This document shows, in pieces, positions 34,007 through 42,855 of a stretch of 64,000 bases of DNA. Each line of letters opens with the position of its first letter. Within the stretch, counting starts at the first letter, position 1. The stretch spans positions 1 to 64,000 of the forward strand of contig NZ_JARXXP010000012.1 of NCBI RefSeq assembly GCF_029893965.1, written 5' to 3'. This DNA comes from Paenibacillus sp. PastM-3. Lineage in GTDB: Bacteria > Bacillota > Bacilli > Paenibacillales > Paenibacillaceae. A program made the translations under genes and the position numbers. The notes below the pieces were generated by a model. That model was not told where the DNA came from, searched no databases, and worked only from the letters and a program-made list of their open reading frames with translations.

Positions 34007-37000
34007 ATGAACCGTAAAGCGAAATTTGGGCTGAATATTCTGTTGGCCGCAGGAATCATATTCACTTCAGCAGGGATAACACCATTTCATTCTGAGGCAG
34101 GCCGGGCTGCAGCGGCAGATTTGACGGCAGGCCAAGGACCCGAGGGGGAGATAAAGATTTTTGAAACCGCTACCAATCTAAATAGCAATTTGACGGGATG
34201 GTACACAGCCGGAAAAGGCAGACAGGAGAATACGGCGGAAGGACTTTTGCTGACCTCGGACCTGCGGGAAAATGTGCTGGCTCTATCGCAGACATCTGCG
34301 GAGGATCTGATCTATGAAGCGGATGTGATGATCAAGGAGGGACAGCCCGATGCGTCCCTGCTGTTCCGCTCAAGCAGGGACGGGAAACAGGCCTATATGC
34401 TGCAGATAGTACCGCAAGCCGGTGTGATCCGTCTGAGGGATGCGGCAGACGGGGCCGGCAGCCTGCAGGAGGAGCGTCAGGTTCCTCTGGCTCAGGGCGA
34501 AATCTATCATCTGAAGGTGAAGGCTCAGGGCTCCTCTCTGAAGGTATACTGGGGGAATCAATACAAGCCGGTAATTGATATTGAGGACCATACCTATACC
34601 TCCGGCCAGCTCGGACTCCACGTCTGGGATGGGGCTGCATTGTTCCAGAACATCCTGGTGAGTGACCTGCAGGGGAATCTCGGGACTGTAATAACCAGTA
34701 AAGGCCATTGGCAGCCGGATCTGAACGGTAAAAAAGGCTCCTCCGGCAATCAGGGCAAAGCGCTGCTGCTCTATGACAGGCCGGCTGCCGATTTCGTATA
34801 TGAAGGCCAGATATCCCTTCCTTCGGATGGAAATGCGGGCCTTGCTTTCCGGTCGGCTGCCGACGGCACGGGCGGATATGAAGCGGCTTTGGTCAAGACA
34901 GGCAATCAGCTCCGTGTCCGGTTAACCAAGGCGGATGGTAAGGTCATTGCTACCTCAAGCCGTACTTATCCTGGTGTAGCCGGGGCAAAACATGCGGTGG
35001 AGGTGCAGGCGAAGGGGAGCCGGATTCAGATTTTTGTGGATGGCTATACTCCGGCGGCCATTGATGTCACTGACAGCTCTTACGTGTCCGGGAGTACGGG
35101 GCTCGTCGTAAACAGCGGAACCGCCTATTTTCAGAAGACTTATGTTACGGATGCCGCCAGCTATAATAATGAAAAATACCGGCCGCAGTACCATTACACC
35201 CCGATGCGCGGTTCCGTAAGTGATCCGAACGGGATGGTCTATTTTAACGGAGAATATCATCTGTTCCATCAGGACGGCGGTACCTGGGCACACGCAGTCA
35301 GTACAGACATGCTGAGCTGGAAGCGGCTCCCGATTGCCCTCCCGTGGAATGATTACGGGCATGTCTGGTCCGGGTCTGCCGTAGCCGATTTAAATAACAC
35401 CTCGGGTTTGTTCGGGGATTCAGGCGGCCAGGGGCTGCTCGCCTACTATACGTCCTATAATCCGGATGCCCCTAACGGCAACCAGCGGATTGGTCTGGCT
35501 TACAGCAAGGATCAGGGGCGTACCTGGGTGTATTCCAAAGAACGTCCAATAGTGATAGAGAATCCCGGGAAAAACGGGGAGGACCCCGGAGGCTGGGATT
35601 TCCGCGACCCCAAGGTAGTGCGCGATGAGGCCAATAACCGCTGGGTAATGGTTGTATCGGGCGGAGACCATATCCGTTTTTTTACCTCAACCAATCTGCT
35701 CGACTGGACGCTAACCGATAATTGGGGATACGGGAGCTATGTCCGCGGCGGGGTGTGGGAATGTCCCGATCTATTCCCGCTTACGGTGCAGGGAACCTCA
35801 GAGAAGAAGTGGGTGCTGATGATCAGCACAGGAGCGAATCCGGCAACGGGCGGATCGGATGCGGAATATTTTGTCGGGAATCTGACGGCTGAGGGAAAAT
35901 TCGTGAATGATAATCCGCCCGGAACTGTGCTGAGAACCGATTTTGGCAAGGAGTTCTATGCTTCCATGTCCTTTTCGGATATGCAGGATGGACGGAGAGT
36001 GCTGCTGGCGTGGATGTCGAACTGGGATTATCCGTTTGCCTTTCCGACAACGGGCTGGAAGGGGGAGCTGACGGTTCCGAGAGAAGTTACACTGGTCAAG
36101 ACAGTTGACGGGTTCCGGCTAACCCAGAGCCCGGTTAAAGAGCTGGAATCGCTGCGCAGCCTGCTTTATTCGGCATCAGGGAGGACAGTATCCCCTTCTT
36201 CGCAGAATCTGCTGAAGGGCATCACGGCCGGAGCGTACGAGCTGGAAGCCGAGGTGGAGATTCCCGCCGGCAGCAGTGTGTCGGAATTCGGATTTAATGT
36301 GCGTGAGGGGAATGGCGGAAAGACGGTTGTTGGTTACAAGGCGGCTGCGGGCACAGTGTTTGTGGACCGTTCCCTTTCCGGAGCGACGGATTTCTCCAGC
36401 CTGTTCAGCACCAGACATGAGACACAGGCGGCAGCGGAGAACGGCCGGATCAAGCTGCGCATTCTGGTAGATGAATCCTCGGTCGAGGTGTTTGTGAACG
36501 GCGGGAAGGCTGTGTTCTCGGATGTCATTTTCCCGGACCCGGCCAGCCGGGGAATGAGCTTCTACACCAAGGGCGGCAATGTAAAGGTGGTTTCACTAAA
36601 GGCCTACAAGCTGGCTTCCGTATGGAATACCGGGGCTGGTCTCTCCACCCAGATCATGATGGATATCAGCGAACGTGAGCTGAGTGCAGGTCAAAGTGTG
36701 ACCCTGCAGGCAGCGGTAGAAAATGGGCCCGGCAACGGAACAAATCCGCTGAAGTGGACATCCAGTCATCCCGAGATTGTTACGATACAGCAGGCCGGTA
36801 ATTCCGGGGCGGTGATTAAGGCGGTAAAAGCAGGCACAGCTGTTATTACGGCAGCTACCCCAAATGGAAAGGCGGCTGCAAGTGTCCATGTGCAAGTCTT
36901 TGGAGGGGAATTCCGGACCAGCCTCAGCGGCTGGACGAAGGATCTGTCCATGGCCTCTTGGCTGGCTGGTGAAGACGGCATTCGCGGAAGCTACTCCGGC

Positions 37001-37810
37001 GATGCCCAGTATATCGCCGCAGAACAGGCGGGAGACTTCACCTATGAAGCTGACATGAAGCTTGGCACAGCCGGGGGAGCAGGCTCTCTTCTGTTCAGGG
37101 CAAGCGCGGACGGGCGCAGCGGTTATTATCTAAATCTGGACCCGAATATGAAGTCGGTCCGCTTGTTTTACAAGATCGGCGGGCGCTTTGAAGAACGGCA
37201 GGTGCTGGCAAAGGTGCCGGCCTTCATTCAGCCGGACCGGATTTACCAGCTGAAGGTACAGGCGGACGGCCCTCATATTTCAGTGTACCTGGACGGGCAG
37301 AAACTAATGGATGTGCAGGACGGTACCTTTGCCGAAGGGCATTTTGGGCTGCATGTATTCGGGGGAACTGCTTCGTATCAGAACGTAAATGTAAGCGGGG
37401 CTGCACCGGCGAAGCTGCAGGCTTCAAGCCTGGTAAACGAAGCGTCCCGTAAATCCCTTTATACGGGCAGCCAGATTAATGGTGAACCGGTAACAGTTAA
37501 AGCGGCGGATGCAGCGTCAGACCAGAAATGGATATTTGTGCCGACCGGAGATGAAGCAGGCTCTTATTCAATCCGTACAGCCTCCGGCCAGGCTCTTGAC
37601 CTGAATACAGGACAGAATGTAATCCAGCTCTATTCCTATCTGGGTTATAACAATCAGCGCTGGATTATACAAAGGAATGAGGATGGCTCTGCAGCTATTC
37701 TCTCTGTTCACAATCATCTGGCGCTGACGGTTTCCGTAGCCGGATCAGGTGTAAGTCTTGCAGCTCCGCAGACTGATGCTGCAGACCAGAAATGGCGCTT
37801 GGGCTTCTGA
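34007..37810 (+). CDS. Secreted multidomain GH32 levanase/inulinase
   Basis: A 1267-residue exported enzyme. Order: signal peptide (1 to about 36); two laminin-G/DUF1080-like domains (about 50-225 and 230-390); GH32 propeller and sandwich (about 395-870) with Asp in SVSDPNG, WDFRDPKV and WECPDLF; a Big2 Ig-like domain (about 880-965, LKWTSSHPEIVTI); a third DUF1080-like domain (about 966-1140); a ricin-type trefoil (about 1145-1267) with Q-x-W repeats. The usual W-M-N before D-P-N-G is replaced by S-V-S. No LPXTG or S-layer anchor is seen. It likely digests polymeric fructan outside the cell and feeds the ABC importer upstream. Confidence 0.9.
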   Translation: MNRKAKFGLNILLAAGIIFTSAGITPFHSEAGRAAAADLTAGQGPEGEIKIFETATNLNSNLTGWYTAGKGRQENTAEGLLLTSDLRENVLALSQTSAEDLIYEADVMIKEGQPDASLLFRSSRDGKQAYMLQIVPQAGVIRLRDAADGAGSLQEERQVPLAQGEIYHLKVKAQGSSLKVYWGNQYKPVIDIEDHTYTSGQLGLHVWDGAALFQNILVSDLQGNLGTVITSKGHWQPDLNGKKGSSGNQGKALLLYDRPAADFVYEGQISLPSDGNAGLAFRSAADGTGGYEAALVKTGNQLRVRLTKADGKVIATSSRTYPGVAGAKHAVEVQAKGSRIQIFVDGYTPAAIDVTDSSYVSGSTGLVVNSGTAYFQKTYVTDAASYNNEKYRPQYHYTPMRGSVSDPNGMVYFNGEYHLFHQDGGTWAHAVSTDMLSWKRLPIALPWNDYGHVWSGSAVADLNNTSGLFGDSGGQGLLAYYTSYNPDAPNGNQRIGLAYSKDQGRTWVYSKERPIVIENPGKNGEDPGGWDFRDPKVVRDEANNRWVMVVSGGDHIRFFTSTNLLDWTLTDNWGYGSYVRGGVWECPDLFPLTVQGTSEKKWVLMISTGANPATGGSDAEYFVGNLTAEGKFVNDNPPGTVLRTDFGKEFYASMSFSDMQDGRRVLLAWMSNWDYPFAFPTTGWKGELTVPREVTLVKTVDGFRLTQSPVKELESLRSLLYSASGRTVSPSSQNLLKGITAGAYELEAEVEIPAGSSVSEFGFNVREGNGGKTVVGYKAAAGTVFVDRSLSGATDFSSLFSTRHETQAAAENGRIKLRILVDESSVEVFVNGGKAVFSDVIFPDPASRGMSFYTKGGNVKVVSLKAYKLASVWNTGAGLSTQIMMDISERELSAGQSVTLQAAVENGPGNGTNPLKWTSSHPEIVTIQQAGNSGAVIKAVKAGTAVITAATPNGKAAASVHVQVFGGEFRTSLSGWTKDLSMASWLAGEDGIRGSYSGDAQYIAAEQAGDFTYEADMKLGTAGGAGSLLFRASADGRSGYYLNLDPNMKSVRLFYKIGGRFEERQVLAKVPAFIQPDRIYQLKVQADGPHISVYLDGQKLMDVQDGTFAEGHFGLHVFGGTASYQNVNVSGAAPAKLQASSLVNEASRKSLYTGSQINGEPVTVKAADAASDQKWIFVPTGDEAGSYSIRTASGQALDLNTGQNVIQLYSYLGYNNQRWIIQRNEDGSAAILSVHNHLALTVSVAGSGVSLAAPQTDAADQKWRLGF

Positions 37811-37853
37811 ACCGCTAATAACTAGCTCATTGCCGCCGAACCTTTATAGAAAT

Positions 37854-37895
37854 AAAGCAGTTCCGGTGTAGTTTCATTGCACCGGGACTGCTTGT
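37854..37895 (+). terminator. Hairpin after the secreted GH32 gene
   Basis: AAGCAGTTCCGGTG and GCACCGGGACTGCTT form a long stem with one mismatch; a short T-containing tail follows. Confidence 0.7.
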
Positions 37896-37931
37896 ATGTT
37901 GAGGCTGTGCTTACAAAATTTCTGTATACCT

Positions 37932-38300
37932 TTAAATTTTCCGCCCGTCCTCACTCTTAATTTCCTTGCGGAGCAGCAGGGCTTCGGCATAAGTTACCAT
38001 GGCCTGCAGGAAGATAAGCAGGATCCGGTTAAGCAGGCTTATCTCGGAGGCGATAATAATAGCCAGTGAGATAAAGCCGGCCACAAGCGCCAGCAGGATC
38101 AGCCCTTTGGATGCAGAGCGGTTCGCCCTCATCCGGAAGACATTCACCAGGGTAATAAAGACGCCTTGGGCAAGAAAACAATTCGTAAGTAAAGTGAACC
38201 TGGCCCACATCATGGAATCCAGCTCAGCGCCGAATATATTAATGAGTACAAGAGCTGCGATTAGAACGAAGAGAGAAATACCATCCTTTTTGCTAAGCAT
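37932..38300 (-). CDS. Small membrane protein of unknown function
   Basis: A 122-residue protein with four hydrophobic segments (ISLFVLIAALVLINIFG; FLAQGVFITLVNVF; GLILLALVAGFISLAIII; ILLIFLQAMVTYAEALLL). I do not recognise a family. The start at ATG 38300 has AAAGG 9 bases upstream; the earlier ATG at 38309 touches it. It lies about 70 bases after the DUF2798 gene on the same strand and probably shares its MarR-controlled promoter. Confidence 0.7.
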   Translation of the reverse strand: MLSKKDGISLFVLIAALVLINIFGAELDSMMWARFTLLTNCFLAQGVFITLVNVFRMRANRSASKGLILLALVAGFISLAIIIASEISLLNRILLIFLQAMVTYAEALLLRKEIKSEDGRKI

Positions 38301-38367
38301 GGCACACATCCTTTCATAGCAGTTTGATATCCATTATTACCCAATGTCCAGCGGAATCAAGCAGCAG

Positions 38368-38841
38368 TTATGCGCTCTGTACAGACGGTGTTACCGGAAA
38401 CATTCTGGTGAAAAGCAAGCGGGTCAGCGGACCGACAACCAGCAGCTGCAGCGGCAGTGCACAGATGAAATTAAGGCCCAGAATGGACAGATAATGGCGG
38501 AGGAAGTTGTCTCCGAAACCATAGTGTGCTAGTGTGCCATATAGGGACATGCAGATGACCATACCGCAGACCATGAAGATGGAAATGGTCATGACTTTTT
38601 TGATCATGGGATCGGAGGGCTTAACGATTTTGAAGGCCAGTCCCTTGGCAATCCGGCTGACGACGACAATGTCGAGGAACAGTGCAACAACCAGTGCCGG
38701 CAGCAAGCCGATGGCAACCTGAATGAATACCTCGCTGTTTGCACCGTTAAATAGGAGTACATTATAAAAGCTCATGCCGACGACCATCATGAAGCACATC
38801 ATACTGGTGAAGACCAGTGCTTCTTTTTTGTTTCTGCCCAT
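38368..38841 (-). CDS. DUF2798-type membrane protein
   Basis: A 157-residue protein with four helices in two similar halves. Each half begins with a short charged segment and a Met-rich helix (ALVFTSMMCFMMVVGMSFYN; MTISIFMVCGMVICMSLYGT) as in DUF2798 proteins. The function is unknown. It is divergent from a MarR gene, and its own promoter carries the MarR-type palindrome. Confidence 0.75.
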   Translation of the reverse strand: MGRNKKEALVFTSMMCFMMVVGMSFYNVLLFNGANSEVFIQVAIGLLPALVVALFLDIVVVSRIAKGLAFKIVKPSDPMIKKVMTISIFMVCGMVICMSLYGTLAHYGFGDNFLRHYLSILGLNFICALPLQLLVVGPLTRLLFTRMFPVTPSVQSA

Positions 38842-38881
38842 TGTTCAAGCTCCCTTAACATTAAGTTTTTTTGCTTCACTC

Positions 38882-38927
38882 ATATTAGCAGTGGGTCGGA
38901 ATATTGTCAACTTAGTTGACGATATTC
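38882..38927 (-). promoter_or_regulatory. DUF2798 promoter overlapped by a MarR-type operator
   Basis: On the minus strand a near-perfect promoter reads TTGACA (38910-38905), 17 bp, TAATAT (38887-38882). A palindrome GAATATTGTCAACTTAGTTGACGATATTC spans 38899-38927 and covers the -35. The divergent MarR gene starts 50 bases away, so autoregulation and control of the DUF2798 gene are likely. Confidence 0.85.
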
Positions 38928-38977
38928 CTGATAAACGTTCAAACTGAATTTGGAACCTGATAACGGGAGGCCTTTTG

Positions 38978-39394
38978 ATGAAGGATTATATCCGCGGCTT
39001 GAATCTGATTGACCTGGTCAGTGAAAAACATAAAGTATTGCGTGAAAAGGTAAGTGCGGGCAGCGGTGATCCGCTTAACCATACAGAGACGCATATTCTG
39101 GCTAAGCTTGAGCTGCACGGAAGGCTGTCCATCTCGGACATTAGCCGGAGGATCAGCATATCCCGCCAGGGGGCGCAGAAAGTGGTCAATTCCCTGCTGG
39201 AGCAGGGCTATGTCGAAACCGTCCAGGTGGAGGGGAACAGCCGTGACAAATACATCTCCCTGACCGCCGATGGGCTGGAGGTGTGCCGCAGAATGCTGGA
39301 GATCAAGCAAAAGATCGAGCAGGAGATTGCTGCCAAAATCGGCGCGGAACAGGTGAAGCTGCTGAAGCAACTGCTGGCGGAGGACTGGCTGTAG
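38978..39394 (+). CDS. MarR-family regulator divergent from DUF2798 gene
   Basis: A 138-residue winged-helix regulator: LSISDISRRISISRQGAQKVVNSLLEQGYVETV forms the DNA-reading helices and wing, followed by DKYISLTADGLEVCRRM. ATG 38978 has GGGAGG 7 bases upstream. The palindrome over the divergent promoter is its probable target. The effector is unknown; a single Cys near the C-terminal third could be redox sensing but is not diagnostic. Confidence 0.85.
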   Translation: MKDYIRGLNLIDLVSEKHKVLREKVSAGSGDPLNHTETHILAKLELHGRLSISDISRRISISRQGAQKVVNSLLEQGYVETVQVEGNSRDKYISLTADGLEVCRRMLEIKQKIEQEIAAKIGAEQVKLLKQLLAEDWL

Positions 39395-39607
39395 GGGGAC
39401 CTGAAAGGTACAGGTGTCAAAAGAAAATAAAGTATTGGACTGACAAGGTATTATTAATTATGATACGCTTCACGCCTTAAAAGGCGAAAAGAGCCCTGTT
39501 CAACCAGGACTCCGCTTCCCCTTAAGTCATTAAGAAAAACAACCGCATAGAAGAGCGAACACCTTAGGTGTGTCCGCCCAAGGATAAGTTGTGTATTGGT
39601 GCCCAAT

Positions 39608-40579
39608 TTACACCAGAGGATGCGGTACATAAAGTTCCTCTAAACTCGAGATTTCTTCAGGTGTCAATTTAACCGACAATGCCGAAACCGCATCCTCGAG
39701 ATGGCTGATCTTGGTCGACCCGATAATTGGTGCTGTGACCTCTTCTTTTTGTAATAACCACGCAAGTGCAATTTGTGCACGTGGAAGACCTCGGTTTGCG
39801 GCAACTTCCGCAACTCTTTCCACAACTTTGCGATCAGCTTCTTCCGTTCTTGAAAATAACGCCTTTGCTACCTGGTCAATCTCGGATCGCGAGGTCTGCT
39901 CATTCCAATCTCGGGTTAACCGGCCTGCAGCCAAAGGCAAGTACGGAGTGATGCCAACTCCCTCATCTTTGCAAAGAGGAAGCATTTCCCTTTCTTCTTC
40001 CCTATAGAGTAAGTTAAGTCTATTTTCCATGGAAACGAACCGTGTCCAACCATTGCGCTCCGCGACATGCTGAGCTTTCGCAAACTGCCATGCCAGCATG
40101 GAGGATGCTCCGATGTATCTGACCTTGCCTGCCTTAACCAAATCGTGAAGAGCCTCCATGGTCTCCTCAATTGGCGTATTAGGATCCCAGCGATGGATCT
40201 GGTACAAATCGATGTAGTCCGTTCCAAGCCGTTTTAGACTGTTATCAATTTCGGCCATGATGGCTTTACGGGAAAGTCCCATCGCATTCGGACCTTTGCG
40301 CATCGGAACAAATACCTTTGTAGCAATGACGACTTCGTCACGACGAGCGAAGTCCTTTAAGGCGCGTCCGAGAATTTCTTCGCTTGTTCCATCGGAATAC
40401 ATATTGGCGGTACTGAAAAAGTTGATGCCCAATTCCTGTGCTTTTTTAATGATCGGTCTGCTTTGCTCTTCATTTAACGACCACGGGGTATTGCCACGTT
40501 CAGGTACTCCGAAGCTCATGGTTCCAAGGCTTAACTTTGAAACTTCCAACCCGCTGCGTCCAAGTTTTACATATTCCAT
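39608..40579 (-). CDS. Aldo/keto reductase
   Basis: A 323-residue NADPH-dependent oxidoreductase with a TIM-barrel pattern. The catalytic tetrad can be seen as D in FSTANMYSDGTSEE, Y in the same motif, K in VIATKVF and H in YQIHRWDPNTP. The C-terminal GSTKISHLEDAVSAL binds NADPH. AAGGAG precedes ATG 40579. It follows the SDR gene on the same strand, and both lie next to a MarR gene, which suggests inducible carbonyl detoxification. Confidence 0.9.
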   Translation of the reverse strand: MEYVKLGRSGLEVSKLSLGTMSFGVPERGNTPWSLNEEQSRPIIKKAQELGINFFSTANMYSDGTSEEILGRALKDFARRDEVVIATKVFVPMRKGPNAMGLSRKAIMAEIDNSLKRLGTDYIDLYQIHRWDPNTPIEETMEALHDLVKAGKVRYIGASSMLAWQFAKAQHVAERNGWTRFVSMENRLNLLYREEEREMLPLCKDEGVGITPYLPLAAGRLTRDWNEQTSRSEIDQVAKALFSRTEEADRKVVERVAEVAANRGLPRAQIALAWLLQKEEVTAPIIGSTKISHLEDAVSALSVKLTPEEISSLEELYVPHPLV

Positions 40580-40669
40580 TTGATAACACACTCCTTAAGT
40601 TTATATAGGGAAGGGTCACGCCTTCAGGTTGTTCACGCATTTTCTGGCGTGCCAGTGCTCGAGATTGAA

Positions 40670-41422
40670 TCACCAAGGGAGCTCGCGTCTCTCGTTTGAG
40701 AATGTTCCCGTCGGACCGTCCTCGCCGAGCATTGCAAGGCGTACAGGATGACGGGCAGCCTGCTCGACGGTGCCCGTGCCTTCAAAGTTGTTGAGGTCCG
40801 TCGCGGTGAAGCCCGGGCATACCGCATTGACCTTGATGCCTGTCGACTCGAATTCGATGGCGAAGGCGAGCGTAATCGCGTTGAGAGCCGTCTTCGAAGG
40901 GCTGTAAACGGCGCCGAACATCTCGCGATGCGAATTAGTCGGGTCCGCGTTTAACGTCAGTGAACCCGAGCCGCTCGATACGTTGACGATACGTGCGGCT
41001 GACGCTTCACGAAGGAGCGGCAGCATCGCTTGCATGACGGCGATGACGCCGAACACGTTCGTCTTGAACACCGCGCGCACCTCGTCTAAAGACGCGATGC
41101 TTGGGCGCCCTGACTTCCCGGCCTCCTCGAGAGTCTTGCCCGGCTGACCCGCGTGCGATATGCCCGCATTGTTCACGAGCATGTCAAGACGGCCGGGCTC
41201 GCTGCGGATGCGCTCTGCCGTGGCGGAGATGGAATCCTGATTTGTAACGTCGAGCTGGAGGGCGCGGGCATCTGCTCCGACGCTCTTCGCGGCCGTCTCC
41301 CCTTTCTCGAGATTGCGCGATCCGACGAGCACAGTGAAGCCGTGCACCGCGAGATCCTTCGCGATTTGAAGACCGATTCCTTTATTGGCCCCGGTGACCA
41401 AGGCGACGGGTTTATCCTGCAT
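40670..41422 (-). CDS. Short-chain dehydrogenase/reductase
   Basis: A 250-residue classical SDR. Cofactor motif TGANKGIG, NNAG motif as VNNAGISH, Ser in IVNVSSGSG, Y-x-x-x-K as YSPSKTAL, and VNAVCPGFTATDLN. It reduces a carbonyl with NADPH; the substrate is unknown. AAAGGAG precedes the ATG. The gene has clearly higher GC than the neighbouring reductase and MarR genes, which may mean a separate origin. Confidence 0.9.
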   Translation of the reverse strand: MQDKPVALVTGANKGIGLQIAKDLAVHGFTVLVGSRNLEKGETAAKSVGADARALQLDVTNQDSISATAERIRSEPGRLDMLVNNAGISHAGQPGKTLEEAGKSGRPSIASLDEVRAVFKTNVFGVIAVMQAMLPLLREASAARIVNVSSGSGSLTLNADPTNSHREMFGAVYSPSKTALNAITLAFAIEFESTGIKVNAVCPGFTATDLNNFEGTGTVEQAARHPVRLAMLGEDGPTGTFSNERRELPW

Positions 41423-41484
41423 AGTAATACCACTCCTTTCATTCTTGTATCCACTGCGACCTTTGTAATACTGTCATCCGTCTG

Positions 41485-41547
41485 GGTTGACGTATCAACC
41501 TGAGAACACAGTAACATCTTGAAGTTGATACGTCAACCATGTTATTA
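41485..41547. promoter_or_regulatory. Paired palindromic operators between the SDR and MarR genes
   Basis: GGTTGACGTATCAACC (41485-41500) and AGTTGATACGTCAACC (41523-41538) are each palindromes and are also inverse copies of one another. A possible rightward promoter TTGAAG (41519) - 17 bp - TTATTA (41542) has the second operator in its spacer. The site lies between divergent SDR and MarR genes and is the likely target of that MarR protein. Confidence 0.82.
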
Positions 41548-41554
41548 TGTTCCT

Positions 41555-42025
41555 ATGGATAAGAACGAACTAAACGAAGATGAAATGCGAATATGGAATA
41601 TGTGGAAAGGTTCCTTTAAGAGAATCTTCGGTCGTGTTGTAAAGGACATGTCCGAACACACAGGTCTATCAGAGGGCGACTTTGGAGTATTAGATCGGTT
41701 AGTCCAATTTGGGAACGGTAAGCTTCGCCAACAAGAATTAGCCGACTCGATGGACTGGGATAAGAGCCGATTATCACATCATCTAACGCGGATGGAAAAA
41801 CGTGGACTTATTCAGAGAAATCCATTAGATACGGATCGTGGAGTTCAAGTCATCATTACTTCCACCGGAAAGTCAGCCTTAGATAAGGCCCTTCCCTTAG
41901 TCTCAAAGGCAATCCGCAAACATTTTCTAGATCAATTAACCGATCAAGACATTGAGTCGATTACTAAGCTGGCGGAAAGAACAAAGACAAGGTCTTCATC
42001 GTCTTGTAAAGACTCGTCACCTTGA
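41555..42025 (+). CDS. MarR-family regulator divergent from SDR/AKR genes
   Basis: A protein of about 156 residues. The winged helix is LRQQELADSMDWDKSRLSHHLTRMEKRG with the wing DTDRGVQVIITSTGKSAL. ATG 41555 is chosen because the longer frame begins inside the operator. No ribosome-binding site is visible before it, and the predicted promoter would start RNA at or near the ATG, so a leaderless message is possible. It probably represses the SDR-AKR genes and itself through the paired palindromes. Confidence 0.85.
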   Translation: MDKNELNEDEMRIWNMWKGSFKRIFGRVVKDMSEHTGLSEGDFGVLDRLVQFGNGKLRQQELADSMDWDKSRLSHHLTRMEKRGLIQRNPLDTDRGVQVIITSTGKSALDKALPLVSKAIRKHFLDQLTDQDIESITKLAERTKTRSSSSCKDSSP

Positions 42026-42129
42026 TCGCTGTTTTTAATATTACTCATGAGATATAAGCGTGGCCCATGCCCCAATTACCGCAATCAGAACGCCAAACGG
42101 ATGAGTTAGCTGATGACGATGTCTTATAC

Positions 42130-42265
42130 CAAAATACGGCAGCCCGGGACATAATTTTCTCGTCCTGGGCTAGGCTTGATTCAAGGGAAGCTACCACCAT
42201 CTTTGGGGCAGCGGTTGTAGACGATGTGCTACTTACAAGCTTGATATTGAGAATAAAATCGAGGC
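42130..42265 (+). pseudogene. Fragment of a monovalent cation:proton antiporter
   Basis: The plus strand reads RLDSREATTIFGAAVVDDVL and continues LTSLILRIKSR. The T-x-x-x-G-A-A-V-V-D-D-V-L stretch is the core ion-binding helix of CPA2/NapA-type sodium/proton antiporters. Only about 45 residues survive with no membrane-spanning rest, so it is a remnant. It accounts for part of the 314-bp gap before the arsenic genes; nothing else is evident there. Confidence 0.55.
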
Positions 42266-42339
42266 CATATCTTACTCCATCTTTGTCCCTGTTTTCTTTG
42301 TAAGCATCGGTCTTAAAGTGTCTTTCGATGATGGCCATT

Positions 42340-42837
42340 TCAAAGCAGTTTCTCCATAATCATCACATCAATAAACGCCCCATCCATAATCCCCTGCTTC
42401 TCAAATACACCAACCTGCCGGTAACCCATCTTCCGGTACAGTCCCTGACCGCTCTCATTGAACGGAAAGGTAAAGAGGACGATTTTATAAAAGCTGTTGT
42501 CCTTTGCGGCTTTGTGTAACGACTCCAGTAGAGAGCTGCCTACACCCTGCCCGCGAAAGCTGCGGTCAATGTAAACGGATAGGTCAGCCACCCCGTTATA
42601 AGCGCAGCGGTGCGAGTAGGGGTTCAGGGAGGCCCAGCCAATGACTTCATCTTCTCGTTCAGCGACCAAAACGCTAAAGCGGCCTTGGTGATCGTTGAAC
42701 CATGCTTCCATATAGGAGGAGTCTTTCGTCTCTGTTTCAAGGGTGGCGATCCGGTCCTCGATCCCCTGATTGTAAATACGCAGGATACTTCCGATATCCG
42801 CTGGTGTGGCCTGACGAACAGTTAATGTACTGATCAT
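42340..42837 (-). CDS. arsN: ArsN-like GNAT N-acetyltransferase (arsinothricin/phosphinothricin type)
   Basis: A 165-residue GNAT enzyme. The acetyl-CoA loop is RSFRGQGVGSSLL, and the protein follows the phosphinothricin acetyltransferase plan (VRQATPADIGSILRIYNQGI at the start, YRKMGYRQVGVFEKQG near the end). ArsN members acetylate the arsenic antibiotic arsinothricin or the similar herbicide. The gene is 18 bases downstream of arsM in one operon, which favours ArsN over a general phosphinothricin enzyme. AAGGAG precedes the ATG. Confidence 0.78.
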   Translation of the reverse strand: MISTLTVRQATPADIGSILRIYNQGIEDRIATLETETKDSSYMEAWFNDHQGRFSVLVAEREDEVIGWASLNPYSHRCAYNGVADLSVYIDRSFRGQGVGSSLLESLHKAAKDNSFYKIVLFTFPFNESGQGLYRKMGYRQVGVFEKQGIMDGAFIDVMIMEKLL

Positions 42838-42855
42838 ATGAACATCTCCTTAAGA

